Assembly: GCA_903885605.1 (NCBI GenBank)
Contig: CAISJD010000020.1
Coordinates: 1 to 64,000 of the forward strand
DNA: 64,000 nt
Origin: an uncultured Chthonomonas sp.
GTDB taxonomy: Bacteria > Armatimonadota > Chthonomonadetes > Chthonomonadales > CAJBBX01
Reading direction: 5' to 3'
Below are positions 24,772 to 34,544 of this stretch, one piece after another; the stretch's first letter is position 1; every line of letters starts with the position of its first letter. The notes beneath the pieces were generated by a model, which was not told where the DNA came from, searched no databases, and saw only the letters and a list, made by a program, of their open reading frames with translations. Made by a program: the position numbers and the translations under genes.

Positions 24772-27444
24772 ATGCGGTGTTGCGGCAAGGGGCGGGTTGC
24801 GGCCGGTATCGGCGGAGTTGTGGCGGCCCTGTTCGCCATCGTGTGGCGCGCCGTGCCTGCCGCGGCGGACGGGCAGCCCGTGGGCGACTGGCCGACGCTT
24901 CGGCAGAACCAGCAGCTGACCGGGCTCCAGCCGATGCCGGGCGCCATGCGGACCGCACCGAAGCCTGTTGCCAGGCTCTCCTTCGGCAAGGGGATCGGCA
25001 TGCTCACGCCGTTCGCCTCCAGGGCCGGCGGCCCGGTTGACCGCGTGCTCGGTATCGCATCCGGCGCGGCCCGCTGCTACACGCCGGCGGGCAAGCTGCT
25101 CTGGAGCACCCACCCCGTCGGGCTAAACCTGGATTCGCTCGTGACCGCCGAGGACCTGGACGGCGACGGCGAGGCAGAGCTGGCCATCATGGCCGGACGT
25201 CCCACCCAGCCGCTGGGCGCCGCCGTGCTGCTGAATGCCTCCAACGGGAAGCTCCGGTGGCGCTACGACGTGGAACCCATGTCCTACGACTGGAAGCTGC
25301 TGGCGGGGGCCTACGTACCGAACATGCCCAACAAGCAGCTCGTCGTCGTCATGCATGGCTACCCGCCTGACCCGAAGAACGGCTACATCGTCCTCTTCCG
25401 CTTCGAGGCCGCCGGGCAGGCCCCAAAGCAGCTCTGGCGCTTCGACTTCGACCACTACACCTGCTTCCCGAACATCATGCAGGCCGATGTGAACGGCGAC
25501 GGCGACCTGGAGCTCTGCGTGGAGACGCACAGCCGGATGTGGGTGATGGAGGCGCGCACAGGGAGGGTGCTCCAGTATATCAAGTGGGAGGTCGCGCCGG
25601 CCACCGACCGCAGCTACGGGCTGGTGCGTTTCCAGGATTTGAACGGCGACGGCCTGCCCGAGTTCATCTGCATCGGCGACTTCTCCACGCACCACGAGGT
25701 GCTGGCCAACGAGAAGGGCCGCTTCCGCCTGGCCTGGGTCCACGCCTGGCCGGAGTCGGTGACCACAAGGACCATCGCCACCAACTGGCCCGATCCGCCC
25801 ATCGCCGATATCGACGGCGACGGGCGGCTCGACATGGTGGTGAGCATGTACAAGGCCGAGGGCGAACCAAGCTGGGCCATCCGCTTCTACGATGCCATGA
25901 CGGGCGTCCTGAAGGCCGTCTGCCCGGGACGCGTGGCCGTCCAGGCGGTGGACATGGATGGCGACGGCCGGGCCGAGCTACTGGCCGACATCACCGGTGA
26001 CCCGAACCGCCGCGAGGTCGCCGGCGCCTGCCTGCTGAAGTGGGACGGGCAGGGGCTCAAGCCGGTCTGGTCCGGCCCGGGCGCCCGGTCTGTGGCGCCT
26101 CCGGCACCATCGGAGCAGGCAGCCGCCAAAGTGCGGCCCGACGCGCACGTCGCCACGCCGGACGGACGCATGCGCCTGACCTGGGAATCCGGCGCCGTCG
26201 GCGTTGCCCCGGACCCGGAGAAGCCGGCACCGGGGTTCGACTTCTCGCATATACCAGCCGACGTAGGCTTCTTCCCCGCGCCGCCGCTGGTCGCCGACAT
26301 GGACGGCGACGGCGTGAACGAGCTGATCCACGATCACAACGGCAAGGTTGCCGTCTATCGCCTGCAGGGCAAAGCCGGTTTCCACAAGGTCGCCGAGTAC
26401 GCCTCTGATGCCGCGCCGGCCGTGGCGGATGTCGATGGCGACGGCAGGCAGGAGCTGATCATCGGCTCGGCGTCGGCGTCGGCGGACACCGTGGTCAGGG
26501 CCTTGCGCCTGGGCCCACCGGACACCGTGGTCTGGGAGGCCACGCTCCCTCGCCCGGATCGGCCGGGCCTCCCCTTCGGCAAGCCGCTCTACCTCCAGAC
26601 CGGCCGCTTCCTCGGCCGCGCGGGTCAGGACGTGTACGTCTATGTAGGAACGCCCGTGGTCCGCAGCCTGATGCTGGACGGCGGCACCGGTCGGCCCGTT
26701 TGGGAAGTGGACAAGCTGCCGAAACTCGAGCGCTACATGGCGCCCACTAAGAACCTCGCAGCGGTGTGGGACGTAGACGGAGACGGCAAGGACGACCTGG
26801 TCTTCACATGCCCGGACTACTACTGCGTGGCGTCAGGACCTACGGGCGCCCTGATCGTGGGCCCCGCGTTCCCGCCGGACACGTTCAAACAGGCCAGCCA
26901 GGGCCTCTACACACGGCCGGTAGTACTCCAGCGCACCGGCCGTGAAGCCGCCGTCTGCCTCACATCGGGCCACTACTTCCAGGCAGCGATGAGCTCCAGG
27001 GCCGTGGCGATCTGGTACAAGCTGCCGGCCACAGGGCAGGCGCCCTCCGGCTCCGAGGGGTTCGTGAAGCGTACCGACGGCTCGTGGCTCATGGGGTTCG
27101 GCAGGCAGGACGGCAGGTTCGCCTGTGTGGAGGTCGACACCGGCAAGGCGCTCTGGGAGGCGCCCATCCAGGCCACCGTCAGCGAGACGACATCCTGCGA
27201 CGTGGACGGAGACGGCCGCGCCGAGTTCGTTTTCGGAACGAGCCACGGCGAAGTGGTCTGCCTTCGGCCTGGACCGCGGGGTGCGGAGACCGTCTGGCGC
27301 GTCCGGACCGGAGGATGGACCGGCGCGCCGGTCATCGCCGACATTGACGGCGACCGTCTGCCCGAGATCATCGTCCCGGTCAGCGACGGTACGCTCACAG
27401 TCCTCAAGGGAGCGACGGGCAGGCCGGCCCAGCGTAGCCGCTAG
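24772..27444 (+). CDS. Secreted FG-GAP/VCBS-repeat protein
   Basis: 890 residues. A signal peptide spans about 1-32 (hydrophobic GIGGVVAALFAIVW, then an A-A-A-D cleavage region). Ten FG-GAP-type calcium motifs can be counted, among them DLDGDGEAEL, DVNGDGDLEL, DLNGDGLPEF, DIDGDGRLDM, DMDGDGRAEL, DVDGDGRQEL and DVDGDGKDDL, giving one or two beta-propellers. GAGGAGG precedes the ATG. It closes the rightward arm, mirroring the FG-GAP gene that closes the leftward arm. PQQ-like motifs are not convincing. Surface binding of a polymer or partner protein is the likely role. Confidence 0.85.
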   Translation: MRCCGKGRVAAGIGGVVAALFAIVWRAVPAAADGQPVGDWPTLRQNQQLTGLQPMPGAMRTAPKPVARLSFGKGIGMLTPFASRAGGPVDRVLGIASGAARCYTPAGKLLWSTHPVGLNLDSLVTAEDLDGDGEAELAIMAGRPTQPLGAAVLLNASNGKLRWRYDVEPMSYDWKLLAGAYVPNMPNKQLVVVMHGYPPDPKNGYIVLFRFEAAGQAPKQLWRFDFDHYTCFPNIMQADVNGDGDLELCVETHSRMWVMEARTGRVLQYIKWEVAPATDRSYGLVRFQDLNGDGLPEFICIGDFSTHHEVLANEKGRFRLAWVHAWPESVTTRTIATNWPDPPIADIDGDGRLDMVVSMYKAEGEPSWAIRFYDAMTGVLKAVCPGRVAVQAVDMDGDGRAELLADITGDPNRREVAGACLLKWDGQGLKPVWSGPGARSVAPPAPSEQAAAKVRPDAHVATPDGRMRLTWESGAVGVAPDPEKPAPGFDFSHIPADVGFFPAPPLVADMDGDGVNELIHDHNGKVAVYRLQGKAGFHKVAEYASDAAPAVADVDGDGRQELIIGSASASADTVVRALRLGPPDTVVWEATLPRPDRPGLPFGKPLYLQTGRFLGRAGQDVYVYVGTPVVRSLMLDGGTGRPVWEVDKLPKLERYMAPTKNLAAVWDVDGDGKDDLVFTCPDYYCVASGPTGALIVGPAFPPDTFKQASQGLYTRPVVLQRTGREAAVCLTSGHYFQAAMSSRAVAIWYKLPATGQAPSGSEGFVKRTDGSWLMGFGRQDGRFACVEVDTGKALWEAPIQATVSETTSCDVDGDGRAEFVFGTSHGEVVCLRPGPRGAETVWRVRTGGWTGAPVIADIDGDRLPEIIVPVSDGTLTVLKGATGRPAQRSR

Positions 27445-27469
27445 GCCGGCCATGCGCCCGACGGGCTGC

Positions 27470-27655
27470 CTACTTACCCTTGACCGGCGGTGTCGGGACC
27501 TTTGCGCCGGGACCGCCGCTGGAGGGCGCCGCCACGGGGTTCGGGCCGGGCGGCGGCTTGGGCGGCGGAATATCGCTGAGATCCGGAGGCCTGTTGCAAC
27601 CGGCCAGCGCGATGGCTGTCAGGCCGACGATCGTCATGGAGACCTTGGCTTTCAT
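27470..27655 (-). CDS. Small proline-rich lipoprotein
   Basis: 61 residues from ATG 27655, with AAGGAG just upstream. The N-terminus MKAKVSMTIVGLTAIALAGC is a lipoprotein signal with lipobox L-A-G-C, so C20 would be lipidated. The mature part is only about 42 residues and rich in Pro and Gly (IPPPKPPPGP). No function can be assigned. It lies 62 bp after the M20 gene; a TATACT box (27694-27699, - strand) in that gap may give it its own promoter, though the -35 is weak. It converges on the FG-GAP gene with 25 bp between stops. Confidence 0.72.
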   Translation of the reverse strand: MKAKVSMTIVGLTAIALAGCNRPPDLSDIPPPKPPPGPNPVAAPSSGGPGAKVPTPPVKGK

Positions 27656-27717
27656 CGGAAGCTCCTTGTTAGTAGCGGTGCGATGCCGGCTTGAGTATAG
27701 CCCGTGGGCGCGTTCGC

Positions 27718-28878
27718 CTAACCGGCCCACGTCAACATGATCTCCCGGTAGATTTGCGCACAGGCTACGACCTCGGTCAGGCTCACCCGCTCGTCCACCG
27801 CGTGTGCGTAGGAGATATCGCCGGGCCCCAGCACCAGGGCCGGCGCACGGTCGGACAGCCAGGAGGCGTCGGTACCGTAGGGCTCGCCGCAGAGGTTCGC
27901 CTGCGAGCCGGCGATCTTCCGGCAGATCTCCAGCACATGGAGGCTGAAGGGATGGTCGACGGGCGTGTCCAGCGGCGGCGTCATGATCTGCAGGTCGCTA
28001 TGGCTCAGTTCGAGGCCCAGGCCCGCCACACGGTCTATCAGCGCATCGCGCGCCGCCAGGGGATGCATCCCCGGGGTGACACGGAAGTCCACTGAGATCG
28101 TGCACTCGTCGGGCACGGCATTGCGCGTTCGCCCGCCGCGGATCATGCTCACTGTGATGGCTGGACCGGTCATCAGAGGGTTTCTGTAGCGGGACCGGAT
28201 CTCCTCCTGGTATACGCCCAGATCGCGGATGAGGTCCATGGCGCCGAGTATCGCGTTGACGCCCAGCTCGGGCCGGGACGTGTGGGCGCTCCGGCCATGC
28301 ACCGTGATGTCCCACCTGGCCGTGCCTTTGTGCTGCACTACCGGCATGAGCCGCGTGGGCTCGCCGAAGATGCCCGCCGCAACGTCGATATTGCCGGCGC
28401 GGAAGTGCTTGATGCCCGTCTGGGCGTACTCCTCGTCGCCGGCTGCCAGGAGCACGATGGGCGCCGCAGCCGGAAGGCCGCGCTCCAGCAGGTCCAGGGC
28501 CGCCATGATCATGGCGGTCAGTGAGGCCTTGTCGTCGCACGAGCCCCGGCCATAGAGCAGGTCTCCCTCGACCCGAGGGAGGAACGCGCGGTCGAGCCAC
28601 TCATCGGCCGGCACCGTGTCGACATGGCTCTCGAAGAGCAGGCAGCCCGCCTTTGAGCGGCCCGGCAGCGTCACCGCCAGGTTTTCGTGCATGGGGCTCA
28701 CGGCCTGCCGCTCGATGCTGACGGCATACGGCGCGAAGAGCCCCGCGATGGTGTCGTTGGCGGCCCGTTCCACAGGCTGCGTGCCCGTCCACGGCCGACC
28801 CACGGGGTTCACCGTCGGGATCGCCACCAGATCGCCGAGGATGCGCTCGGCGGCCTGCACGGTCATGTAATCGGTCAT
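27718..28878 (-). CDS. M20-family metallohydrolase (ArgE/DapE type)
   Basis: 386 residues, the standard size for acetylornithine deacetylase/DapE-type enzymes. Metal ligands and base are visible: ESHVDTVP (H85, D87), GRGSCDDKAS (D116) and AAGDEEYAQTG (E149, E150), plus a dimerisation-domain HGRSAHTSRPE. ATG 28878 overlaps the stop of the threonine aldolase gene by 4 bp. It likely removes an N-acyl group from an amino acid or amino sugar. It is a shorter, only distantly similar relative of the M20 protein at 7676. Cytoplasmic. Confidence 0.88.
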   Translation of the reverse strand: MTDYMTVQAAERILGDLVAIPTVNPVGRPWTGTQPVERAANDTIAGLFAPYAVSIERQAVSPMHENLAVTLPGRSKAGCLLFESHVDTVPADEWLDRAFLPRVEGDLLYGRGSCDDKASLTAMIMAALDLLERGLPAAAPIVLLAAGDEEYAQTGIKHFRAGNIDVAAGIFGEPTRLMPVVQHKGTARWDITVHGRSAHTSRPELGVNAILGAMDLIRDLGVYQEEIRSRYRNPLMTGPAITVSMIRGGRTRNAVPDECTISVDFRVTPGMHPLAARDALIDRVAGLGLELSHSDLQIMTPPLDTPVDHPFSLHVLEICRKIAGSQANLCGEPYGTDASWLSDRAPALVLGPGDISYAHAVDERVSLTEVVACAQIYREIMLTWAG

Positions 28879-29909
28879 GCCTCCACCGCCTTGCGCACCC
28901 TGTCCAGCGCTTCGTCGATGACGGCGGCGTCCTGGTGGCGGCTGGTCACGAACCGGAAGTGGCCCGGCGGCCGCCCGCTGGCCAGCACGCCGGCCGCCTT
29001 CAGCTTGTCGAGCAGGGCGCTTGTGGAGAGGCCCGTGCCGGTATGCTCCACGTAGACCATGTTGGTCTCTACCGTCTCCATCTCCACGCTGAGGCCGGGG
29101 ATCTCGTTGAGCCCGCGGGCCAGTCGCTGCGCGGTCGCGTGGTCGTCGGCCAGCCGGTCCACCATGCTCTCCAGGGCCACGATGCCGGCGGCCGCGATGA
29201 TGCCCGCCTGCCGCATGCCGCCGCCCAGCCGCTTCCGGGCGGCGTCGGCCTTCAGGATGAACTCCTTGCTGCCGACGATCATCGATCCCAGCGGGCAGCT
29301 CAAGCCCTTGGAGAGGCAGAACATCAGGGAGTCCACATCCTCGGCGTAGGCCGAGGCGCGCACGCCTGCGGCGATGGCAGCGTTGAAGATGCGAGCCCCA
29401 TCCAGGTGCACGGCGAGCCCCTTCGAGTGCGCCGTGCGGCACAGCTCCCGGTGGAGCTCCAGGGGCGTGACGCGGCCGCCGCTACGGTTGTGCGTGTTCT
29501 CCAGGCAGAGCAGGCGCGGTACCGGGTAGTGGAGGTTGCGTGGCCGCACCGCCGCGGCCACGTCGTCGGGGTCCAGCCTGCCGCCCCGGCTCTGGACGGG
29601 CATGGGCATCAGGCCCGCGACATTGGCCAGCCCGCCGACCTCGTAGTAGAAGATGTGCGACTCAGGATCGATGATCACCTCGTCGCCGGGCGCCGCGTGG
29701 GCCATCAGGCACGCCAGGTTGGCCATGTTGCCGCTGATGACCAGCAGGGCCGCCTCTTTGCCCAGCATATCGGCAGCCAGCCGCTCGAGCCGATGGACGG
29801 TCGGGTCCTCGTCGTATGTGTCGTCACCCAGCGGGGCCGATGCTATGGCGTCCAGCATCGCCTGCGTGGGCAGGGTCTGGGTATCGCTCCTCAGGTTGAT
29901 GAGTTCCAT
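28875..29909 (-). CDS. ltaE: Low-specificity L-threonine aldolase-like PLP enzyme
   Basis: 344 residues, matching LtaE length. The start MELINLRSDTQTLPT is typical of the family (N-L-R-S-D-T). PLP contacts are HLDGAR (H168, D170, R173) and the Schiff-base lysine K201 in FCLSKGLSCPLGSM. The reaction cleaves L-threonine or other beta-hydroxy amino acids to glycine and an aldehyde. In this operon it may cleave a beta-hydroxy amino acid freed by the neighbouring M20 hydrolase. It overlaps the M20 gene by 4 bp and the upstream kinase gene by 19 bp. Confidence 0.85.
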   Translation of the reverse strand: MELINLRSDTQTLPTQAMLDAIASAPLGDDTYDEDPTVHRLERLAADMLGKEAALLVISGNMANLACLMAHAAPGDEVIIDPESHIFYYEVGGLANVAGLMPMPVQSRGGRLDPDDVAAAVRPRNLHYPVPRLLCLENTHNRSGGRVTPLELHRELCRTAHSKGLAVHLDGARIFNAAIAAGVRASAYAEDVDSLMFCLSKGLSCPLGSMIVGSKEFILKADAARKRLGGGMRQAGIIAAAGIVALESMVDRLADDHATAQRLARGLNEIPGLSVEMETVETNMVYVEHTGTGLSTSALLDKLKAAGVLASGRPPGHFRFVTSRHQDAAVIDEALDRVRKAVEA

Positions 29910-31003
29910 GGTTCTCCTCTGGCGGATGCCTCTGCCAGGTCCGTCAGCCGGCCGATGAAGCCGAGCCGCATCCTGACGAGGCACGCATACTCGTGGTCGC
30001 GCTCAGGCGCCAGTCCAGCGATGACGGCCAGCCGCTGGCGCAGGTCCTCCAGTTGCCTGGCGACGCAGAACAGCGGCGCCAGCGCCAGTTCGCCCTCCGT
30101 CACTGCCGGTTGCGCCCCGTCGACGTACCCGGCGAGGTAGTCCCTGAGCTCCTGGACACTGGCCGTGTGGAGGTGCGGCTGGTCCCACGGCGCCCGGAAC
30201 AGGACATCGCCCAGAGCGTCGTACAGCCTGTACCCGTAGTGTGTGCAATCCCAGTCGATCAGCGCGAAGGTGGGGTCGCCCGGCTGGAACACCATGTTCA
30301 CCGGCGAGATGTCGCCGTGGACGACCCGGCGTCGAAGTCCGAGGCCCGGCAGCCGCCCTGCGGCTGAGGCCACGAGGCCGAACGCCTGCCGCACACGGGC
30401 ATCGGCTGCCATCAGGGCGGCGCGGGTCTCGGCCGCGGGCAGCCGCTCCGAGCGCGCAAGGGCCAGCATTCGCGCTCGCCAGTCGCGCTCGGCCGCCGCG
30501 AGCTTGTCGAACTGGATGGGCGGTAGCGACGTCCGGAGGCGCGGATCGCCGGCGGGACGGGCGGCGGCCAGCACGTTGTGGACGCGGGCGACCTGCGCTC
30601 CCAGGCGGCGGAGCGTCGTGGCGTCCTTGGCGGCGCACCAGGCCCCCCACTCAGCCACATGCCCTTCTGAGTACTCATACAAGGCCCAGAGGCCGTCCTC
30701 AGTACGCACTGACCAGCCGCCGTCCGCGGCGCGTACCACCCTGGGGCACCGGATGCCGGCGTCCGCGGCAATCGCGATGGCCTCCGCCTGGAACCTGAAT
30801 GCGCTTGTGGTGCGGCGAAAGGCCTGGCGGCGGAGGACGTACCTGCCGTCCTCGGTCAGCAGTAGCGCCGGCCGCTCGAACATGCCGCCTTGCAGCGCCG
30901 AGCAGTCCAGCACCCTGCCGATGGCGTAACGGTCGGCCACAAGCGCACACGGTCGCGGTATCGATCGGGCATTGGCATGCACGGATGCTATTGTACATCC
31001 CAT
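29891..31003 (-). CDS. APH-fold small-molecule kinase
   Basis: 370 residues from ATG 31003; a GTG at 30982 is an alternative start. The catalytic loop VVHGDISPVNMVF (H-G-D-x-x-x-x-N) and the metal-binding ALIDWDCT are clear, as is an upstream VLRRQ segment that may replace the ATP lysine. It belongs to the same broad fold as the kinase at 15861 but is not closely similar. It is the second case in this window of such a kinase in an operon with a DUF6785-type permease. The 3' end overlaps the threonine aldolase gene by 19 bp. Phosphorylation of an imported or released small molecule is inferred. Confidence 0.8.
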   Translation of the reverse strand: MGCTIASVHANARSIPRPCALVADRYAIGRVLDCSALQGGMFERPALLLTEDGRYVLRRQAFRRTTSAFRFQAEAIAIAADAGIRCPRVVRAADGGWSVRTEDGLWALYEYSEGHVAEWGAWCAAKDATTLRRLGAQVARVHNVLAAARPAGDPRLRTSLPPIQFDKLAAAERDWRARMLALARSERLPAAETRAALMAADARVRQAFGLVASAAGRLPGLGLRRRVVHGDISPVNMVFQPGDPTFALIDWDCTHYGYRLYDALGDVLFRAPWDQPHLHTASVQELRDYLAGYVDGAQPAVTEGELALAPLFCVARQLEDLRQRLAVIAGLAPERDHEYACLVRMRLGFIGRLTDLAEASARGEPWNSST

Positions 31004-31082
31004 CGGTCGGCCGCATACCGGCAAGACGAACACGGCTTCACCGAACACACCAGCCGTCAGGCCCTGTACTCCGGACTGGCAT

Positions 31083-32471
31083 CTATGGGGAAGCCATCCA
31101 CGGTGTCCGTGCGTCCCACTCGCGGATGCGGCGCTCGAGCTCGGCCTGCTCGGCCGAGCGGGCGGGGTCGCCTGCCAGGTTCCGCATCTCGTAGGGGTCC
31201 GCGTCGAGGTCGTAGATCTGCGTGGCGGCCTCGGCCAGGCGGCGCTCGCCGTCGAAGGGGATGAAGGCCATGCGCTCCGCGGTGCGGACGGCCACGCCGT
31301 GGCCCATCTCCACGATGCCCGCCTCGGGGCCGGTTGCTTCGGCGTCGCCGCGAAGCGCCGGGGCCAGGCTCGCTCCGTGCATATGCGGCGGAGGCGCCAG
31401 GCCGGATAGCTCCAGCAGCGTGGGCGCCAGGTCGACCAGCGAAGCGACGCCCGCGCCCGCCACTTCACCGGCGGGGAGGCGACCGGGCCACCGCGCCAGG
31501 AGGGGCACGCGGATCGACTCCTCGTTGGGCGTCCCCTTCTGCACCAGGCCGTGGCTGCCGAGGTTGTCTCCGTGGTCCGAGGTGACCATGACGATCGTCT
31601 CATCCGCCAGCCCGACCTCGTCCAGCGCGGCGAGCATGCGGCCCAGGGCGTCGTCGGCCCAGGTGGTGGCGCCGTAGTAGAGGGCGATAATGTCGCGGAG
31701 TCCGTAGCCCTCGGGCAGCTCCTCGGTATAGGGCAGGTGGAAGCTGTAGTGCCGGAAGTCCCAGCGGTAGACCTTGAAGTGGGTCTCCTGATGGTCCAGG
31801 CGGCGCTCGGGGGTGGCGTTGGGGCGCACCGGCGCCGCCTCCGGCCGGTACATCGAAGTGTAGGCGTCCGGCGCGTCGCTCATGGGGCAGTGGGGCGGCG
31901 AGATATTGGCGTAGAGGAAGAAGGGCTCCGCCTCGGCCGCGCGCCGGCGGAGGAAGCGGCCCACGCGCTCGACCTCGAAGTCGAGGCTGTAGCCCGGCGG
32001 CACGAACTCCGGCCCTCCGTTCTCGGTATAGCTCTGGCCCGTATGGCAGTGGTGGACGCGCGGGATGACGTACTCATCGAACCCCACATCCTGCGGCCAG
32101 GAGTGGATATGCCACTTGCCGATGGCGGCCGTGTGGTAGCCCTGCGCCCGGAGCAGCTCGGGCAGCGTGGTGTCGGGCAGGTGCGGACGCCCGGCGAAGG
32201 GGTACTCCGGCATGGCGCAGTCGCCGCCGATGGTCTGGAAGTTGACATTGGAGACGCCGCCGGTGCAGGTCCGGTTGTATTGGCCGGAGAGGAGCGCCGA
32301 CCGGGCGGCCATGCAGACCGGGTAGTTGGTCACGGCCGTCTGCCAGCGCACGCCCTCGCGGGCCAGGCGGTCGAGGGCCGGCGTGCGGATGACCGGATTC
32401 CCGTAGCAGCCCACCTCGAAGGCGCGGAGCTGGTCGAAGGTGCAAAGGATGATGTTGGGCCTGCGCGGCAT
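31083..32471 (-). CDS. Type I sulfatase (formylglycine-dependent)
   Basis: 462 residues from ATG 32471, preceded by a strong GAGGAGG. An in-frame ATG at 32507 would overlap the permease stop by 4 bp and add 12 residues. The formylglycine motif is C-x-A-x-R (C53-M-A-A-R57) followed by SALLSGQ. Metal ligands include D13-Q14 in ILCTFDQLRA and VTSDHGDNLGSHG later. The chain cuts sulfate esters after Cys53 is converted by a formylglycine-generating enzyme, which is not in this window. There is no signal peptide, so it is probably cytoplasmic, unusual for polysaccharide sulfatases. It sits with a fucosidase and a permease. Confidence 0.9.
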   Translation of the reverse strand: MPRRPNIILCTFDQLRAFEVGCYGNPVIRTPALDRLAREGVRWQTAVTNYPVCMAARSALLSGQYNRTCTGGVSNVNFQTIGGDCAMPEYPFAGRPHLPDTTLPELLRAQGYHTAAIGKWHIHSWPQDVGFDEYVIPRVHHCHTGQSYTENGGPEFVPPGYSLDFEVERVGRFLRRRAAEAEPFFLYANISPPHCPMSDAPDAYTSMYRPEAAPVRPNATPERRLDHQETHFKVYRWDFRHYSFHLPYTEELPEGYGLRDIIALYYGATTWADDALGRMLAALDEVGLADETIVMVTSDHGDNLGSHGLVQKGTPNEESIRVPLLARWPGRLPAGEVAGAGVASLVDLAPTLLELSGLAPPPHMHGASLAPALRGDAEATGPEAGIVEMGHGVAVRTAERMAFIPFDGERRLAEAATQIYDLDADPYEMRNLAGDPARSAEQAELERRIREWDARTPWMASP

Positions 32472-32503
32472 GGTCGGCCTCCTCGGCGACGGCTGGGCGT
32501 CGC

Positions 32504-34477
32504 TCATATCCAGAATGCGTAGGTATTCATATTCAGAAGTGCGCCCGCCACCTGCCACCCGGCGCCGACGACGAACTCGCCCAGGATGAGCCCCATGAAG
32601 AAGGGCAGCGTCCGGCGGTAGATGCGCAGTCCGCCCCAGCGCAGGATGGCGCCTTTCAGGACTGTGGCGATGAGCAGCGGGAACCAGAAGAGGTTGATGG
32701 CCCACCATCCGCTGACGGCGTAGCCCACGGGATGGAGCGGGAACCAGAACCAGCGTGCGCGGGCCGAGAGCAGCGTCAGTGCCAGCCCGGCCCCGGCGCC
32801 CATGGCCCACCGCTGGGCCGCCACCGGGGGCGCGGGGCTGCCGTTCCAGGTCTGGAGCCGCAGCAGCGCCTCGTGGGCGAAGGAGGGCGACGGCCCCATG
32901 AGCCTCGGCGAGCCCAGCGTGTAGCCGAGGTGGAGGACCGAGACCATGGCGCAGGCCGCGCCGAGGAGGGCCGCCGCCAGCAGCAGCGGCCAGAGCCTCC
33001 GCTGCTCCATGCCCACCACGGAGGCGGCCTTGAGCGCCTCGGCCTGCGCGGGCATGGGGTGGCTGCGGCAGCTCTCGCGGTTCACCCAGACGAACATGGT
33101 GATGGCCCCGCGCGTGCTGGGCGGGAGCGCCCCTCCGCCCACGGTGTAGCTCAGCAGCATGTCGGGGCCGGAGCCGTACATATCGTGCGCCGGCGGGCCC
33201 AGTTCGGCCCGGACCCGTGCCAGGTAGAACGAGAGCGCCAGGTAGACCGCCACGAAGAAGGCCGCCACCCATGGCGCCATGCCCGCGGCCCAGCAGAAGA
33301 GGACCATGGCCGAGGCCGACGCCAGCGTCAGCGCCATGGCGGTTCGCATGCCCATGGCCTCGCCGGGCGCTTCCGGCTCGCGGCCCAGGGCCTGCCGCCA
33401 GAGCAGCCGCCCGTGGTGCCTCCCGGCCCAGAGCGCGAAGGCGAGCGTGGCCATCCAGACGCCCGCCACCTGCTCGGTGGAGTAGGGGCCGTCGAAGGAG
33501 GCGCGCATGCAGGTGGGATCCAGCGCGTAGGCCACCACGAAGACGCGCTCGGCCTTCCATACGAGGTAGAAGAACCAGCAGGAGAAGACCAGGTCCAGCG
33601 GAATGAGGAAGCCGAGGCCGATGGCGAACGGGTAGAGCGTGATGGGCATCCAACCCACGCCGTTCCAGGGCGGCGACACCAGCACGTCGCCCAGCGACAT
33701 GAGGATCTTGCAGTTGATCTCCGGAGCCGCGGGGTAGAGGTGGTGGATGCCGTTCAGCAGGTCGATGCCTCCGGCCACGGCGAAGCCGAGCCAGAGCATG
33801 GGTTGCGCCAGGAAGGGCGGGTCCATGCGGGTTAGCTCGATGGGCAGCGTGATGATCGGGTAGTTGAGCCGCTCGGCGTCGACCCACTGCCGGCGGGCCA
33901 GCACGTTCAGCGAGAACATGGCCGTCAGCGCCGCGGCGATGAAGAGCATCCAGGCCCCGAGGGGCCGCACCCACGCCGCCAGCACGCCAGGGGTGAGCAG
34001 GCTAGCCGATCCCTCGTAGAAGCCCTTGAGGAGCTCCTTGTCCTTCACGGCCAGCCAGGAGGGGAGCAGCGGGACGATCTTCTCGGCCCATCCGTTCTCC
34101 GGCGTGGCCATGTAGGTGGCGCGGCCCATGACGCAGATGAGCGTCTGCAGCACGTCGGTGCCGGCCAGCGCGGAGCCCACGGAGAGGATGGTGTAGATGG
34201 TGAGCAGCTCGCCGCGGCCCAGCTCGCGGCCGGGGAAGCGCTGGCGCGCCGCCATGTTCAGCAGGACCAGCACGAAGAGGGTGGAGACGGCCGTGAAGAG
34301 CAGCGTCATCACGGTGGGCCAGATGCCGCCGCGCACCAGCTCCATATGGACGGTGCAGTAGACGACGAGGGGCAGGAGGGCGAAGCCGATCACCGCCGAA
34401 CGGGCCGTCACGGAGTGGACGGTGCGGGGGCGGGCCTCGGATCGGGCGGGCCTGGACGGCGGGTCCGTTTGGGTCAC
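32504..34477 (-). CDS. Large polytopic membrane protein, DUF6785/DUF6784 type (putative permease)
   Basis: 657 residues with about a dozen hydrophobic helices, starting at SAVIGFALLPLVVYC. It shares the family blocks with the copy at 16880: GELLTIYTILSVGS, the ERLNYPIITLP block after an R-R-Q-W turn, and the C-terminal WFPLHPVGY ... GGLRIYRRTLPFFMGL block. The family is abundant in Armatimonadota and Planctomycetes and resembles oligopeptide transporters; transport is not proven. It lies 67 bp after the fucosidase and overlaps or abuts the sulfatase start, so import of the fucosidase/sulfatase substrate is the simplest reading. Confidence 0.82.
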   Translation of the reverse strand: MTQTDPPSRPARSEARPRTVHSVTARSAVIGFALLPLVVYCTVHMELVRGGIWPTVMTLLFTAVSTLFVLVLLNMAARQRFPGRELGRGELLTIYTILSVGSALAGTDVLQTLICVMGRATYMATPENGWAEKIVPLLPSWLAVKDKELLKGFYEGSASLLTPGVLAAWVRPLGAWMLFIAAALTAMFSLNVLARRQWVDAERLNYPIITLPIELTRMDPPFLAQPMLWLGFAVAGGIDLLNGIHHLYPAAPEINCKILMSLGDVLVSPPWNGVGWMPITLYPFAIGLGFLIPLDLVFSCWFFYLVWKAERVFVVAYALDPTCMRASFDGPYSTEQVAGVWMATLAFALWAGRHHGRLLWRQALGREPEAPGEAMGMRTAMALTLASASAMVLFCWAAGMAPWVAAFFVAVYLALSFYLARVRAELGPPAHDMYGSGPDMLLSYTVGGGALPPSTRGAITMFVWVNRESCRSHPMPAQAEALKAASVVGMEQRRLWPLLLAAALLGAACAMVSVLHLGYTLGSPRLMGPSPSFAHEALLRLQTWNGSPAPPVAAQRWAMGAGAGLALTLLSARARWFWFPLHPVGYAVSGWWAINLFWFPLLIATVLKGAILRWGGLRIYRRTLPFFMGLILGEFVVGAGWQVAGALLNMNTYAFWI

Positions 34478-34544
34478 GTGGAGTTGAGTGTTCGCCGCGG
34501 CGCCGGACCGGGGGGATGCGGCCCGGCCCGGCGCCGCGCGGCGG

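Noticed and set aside
32508-33974. Extended frame upstream of the sulfatase
   Set aside because: It overlaps the permease gene in another frame and shows no domain; the sulfatase fold begins at the ATG with the strong ribosome-binding site.
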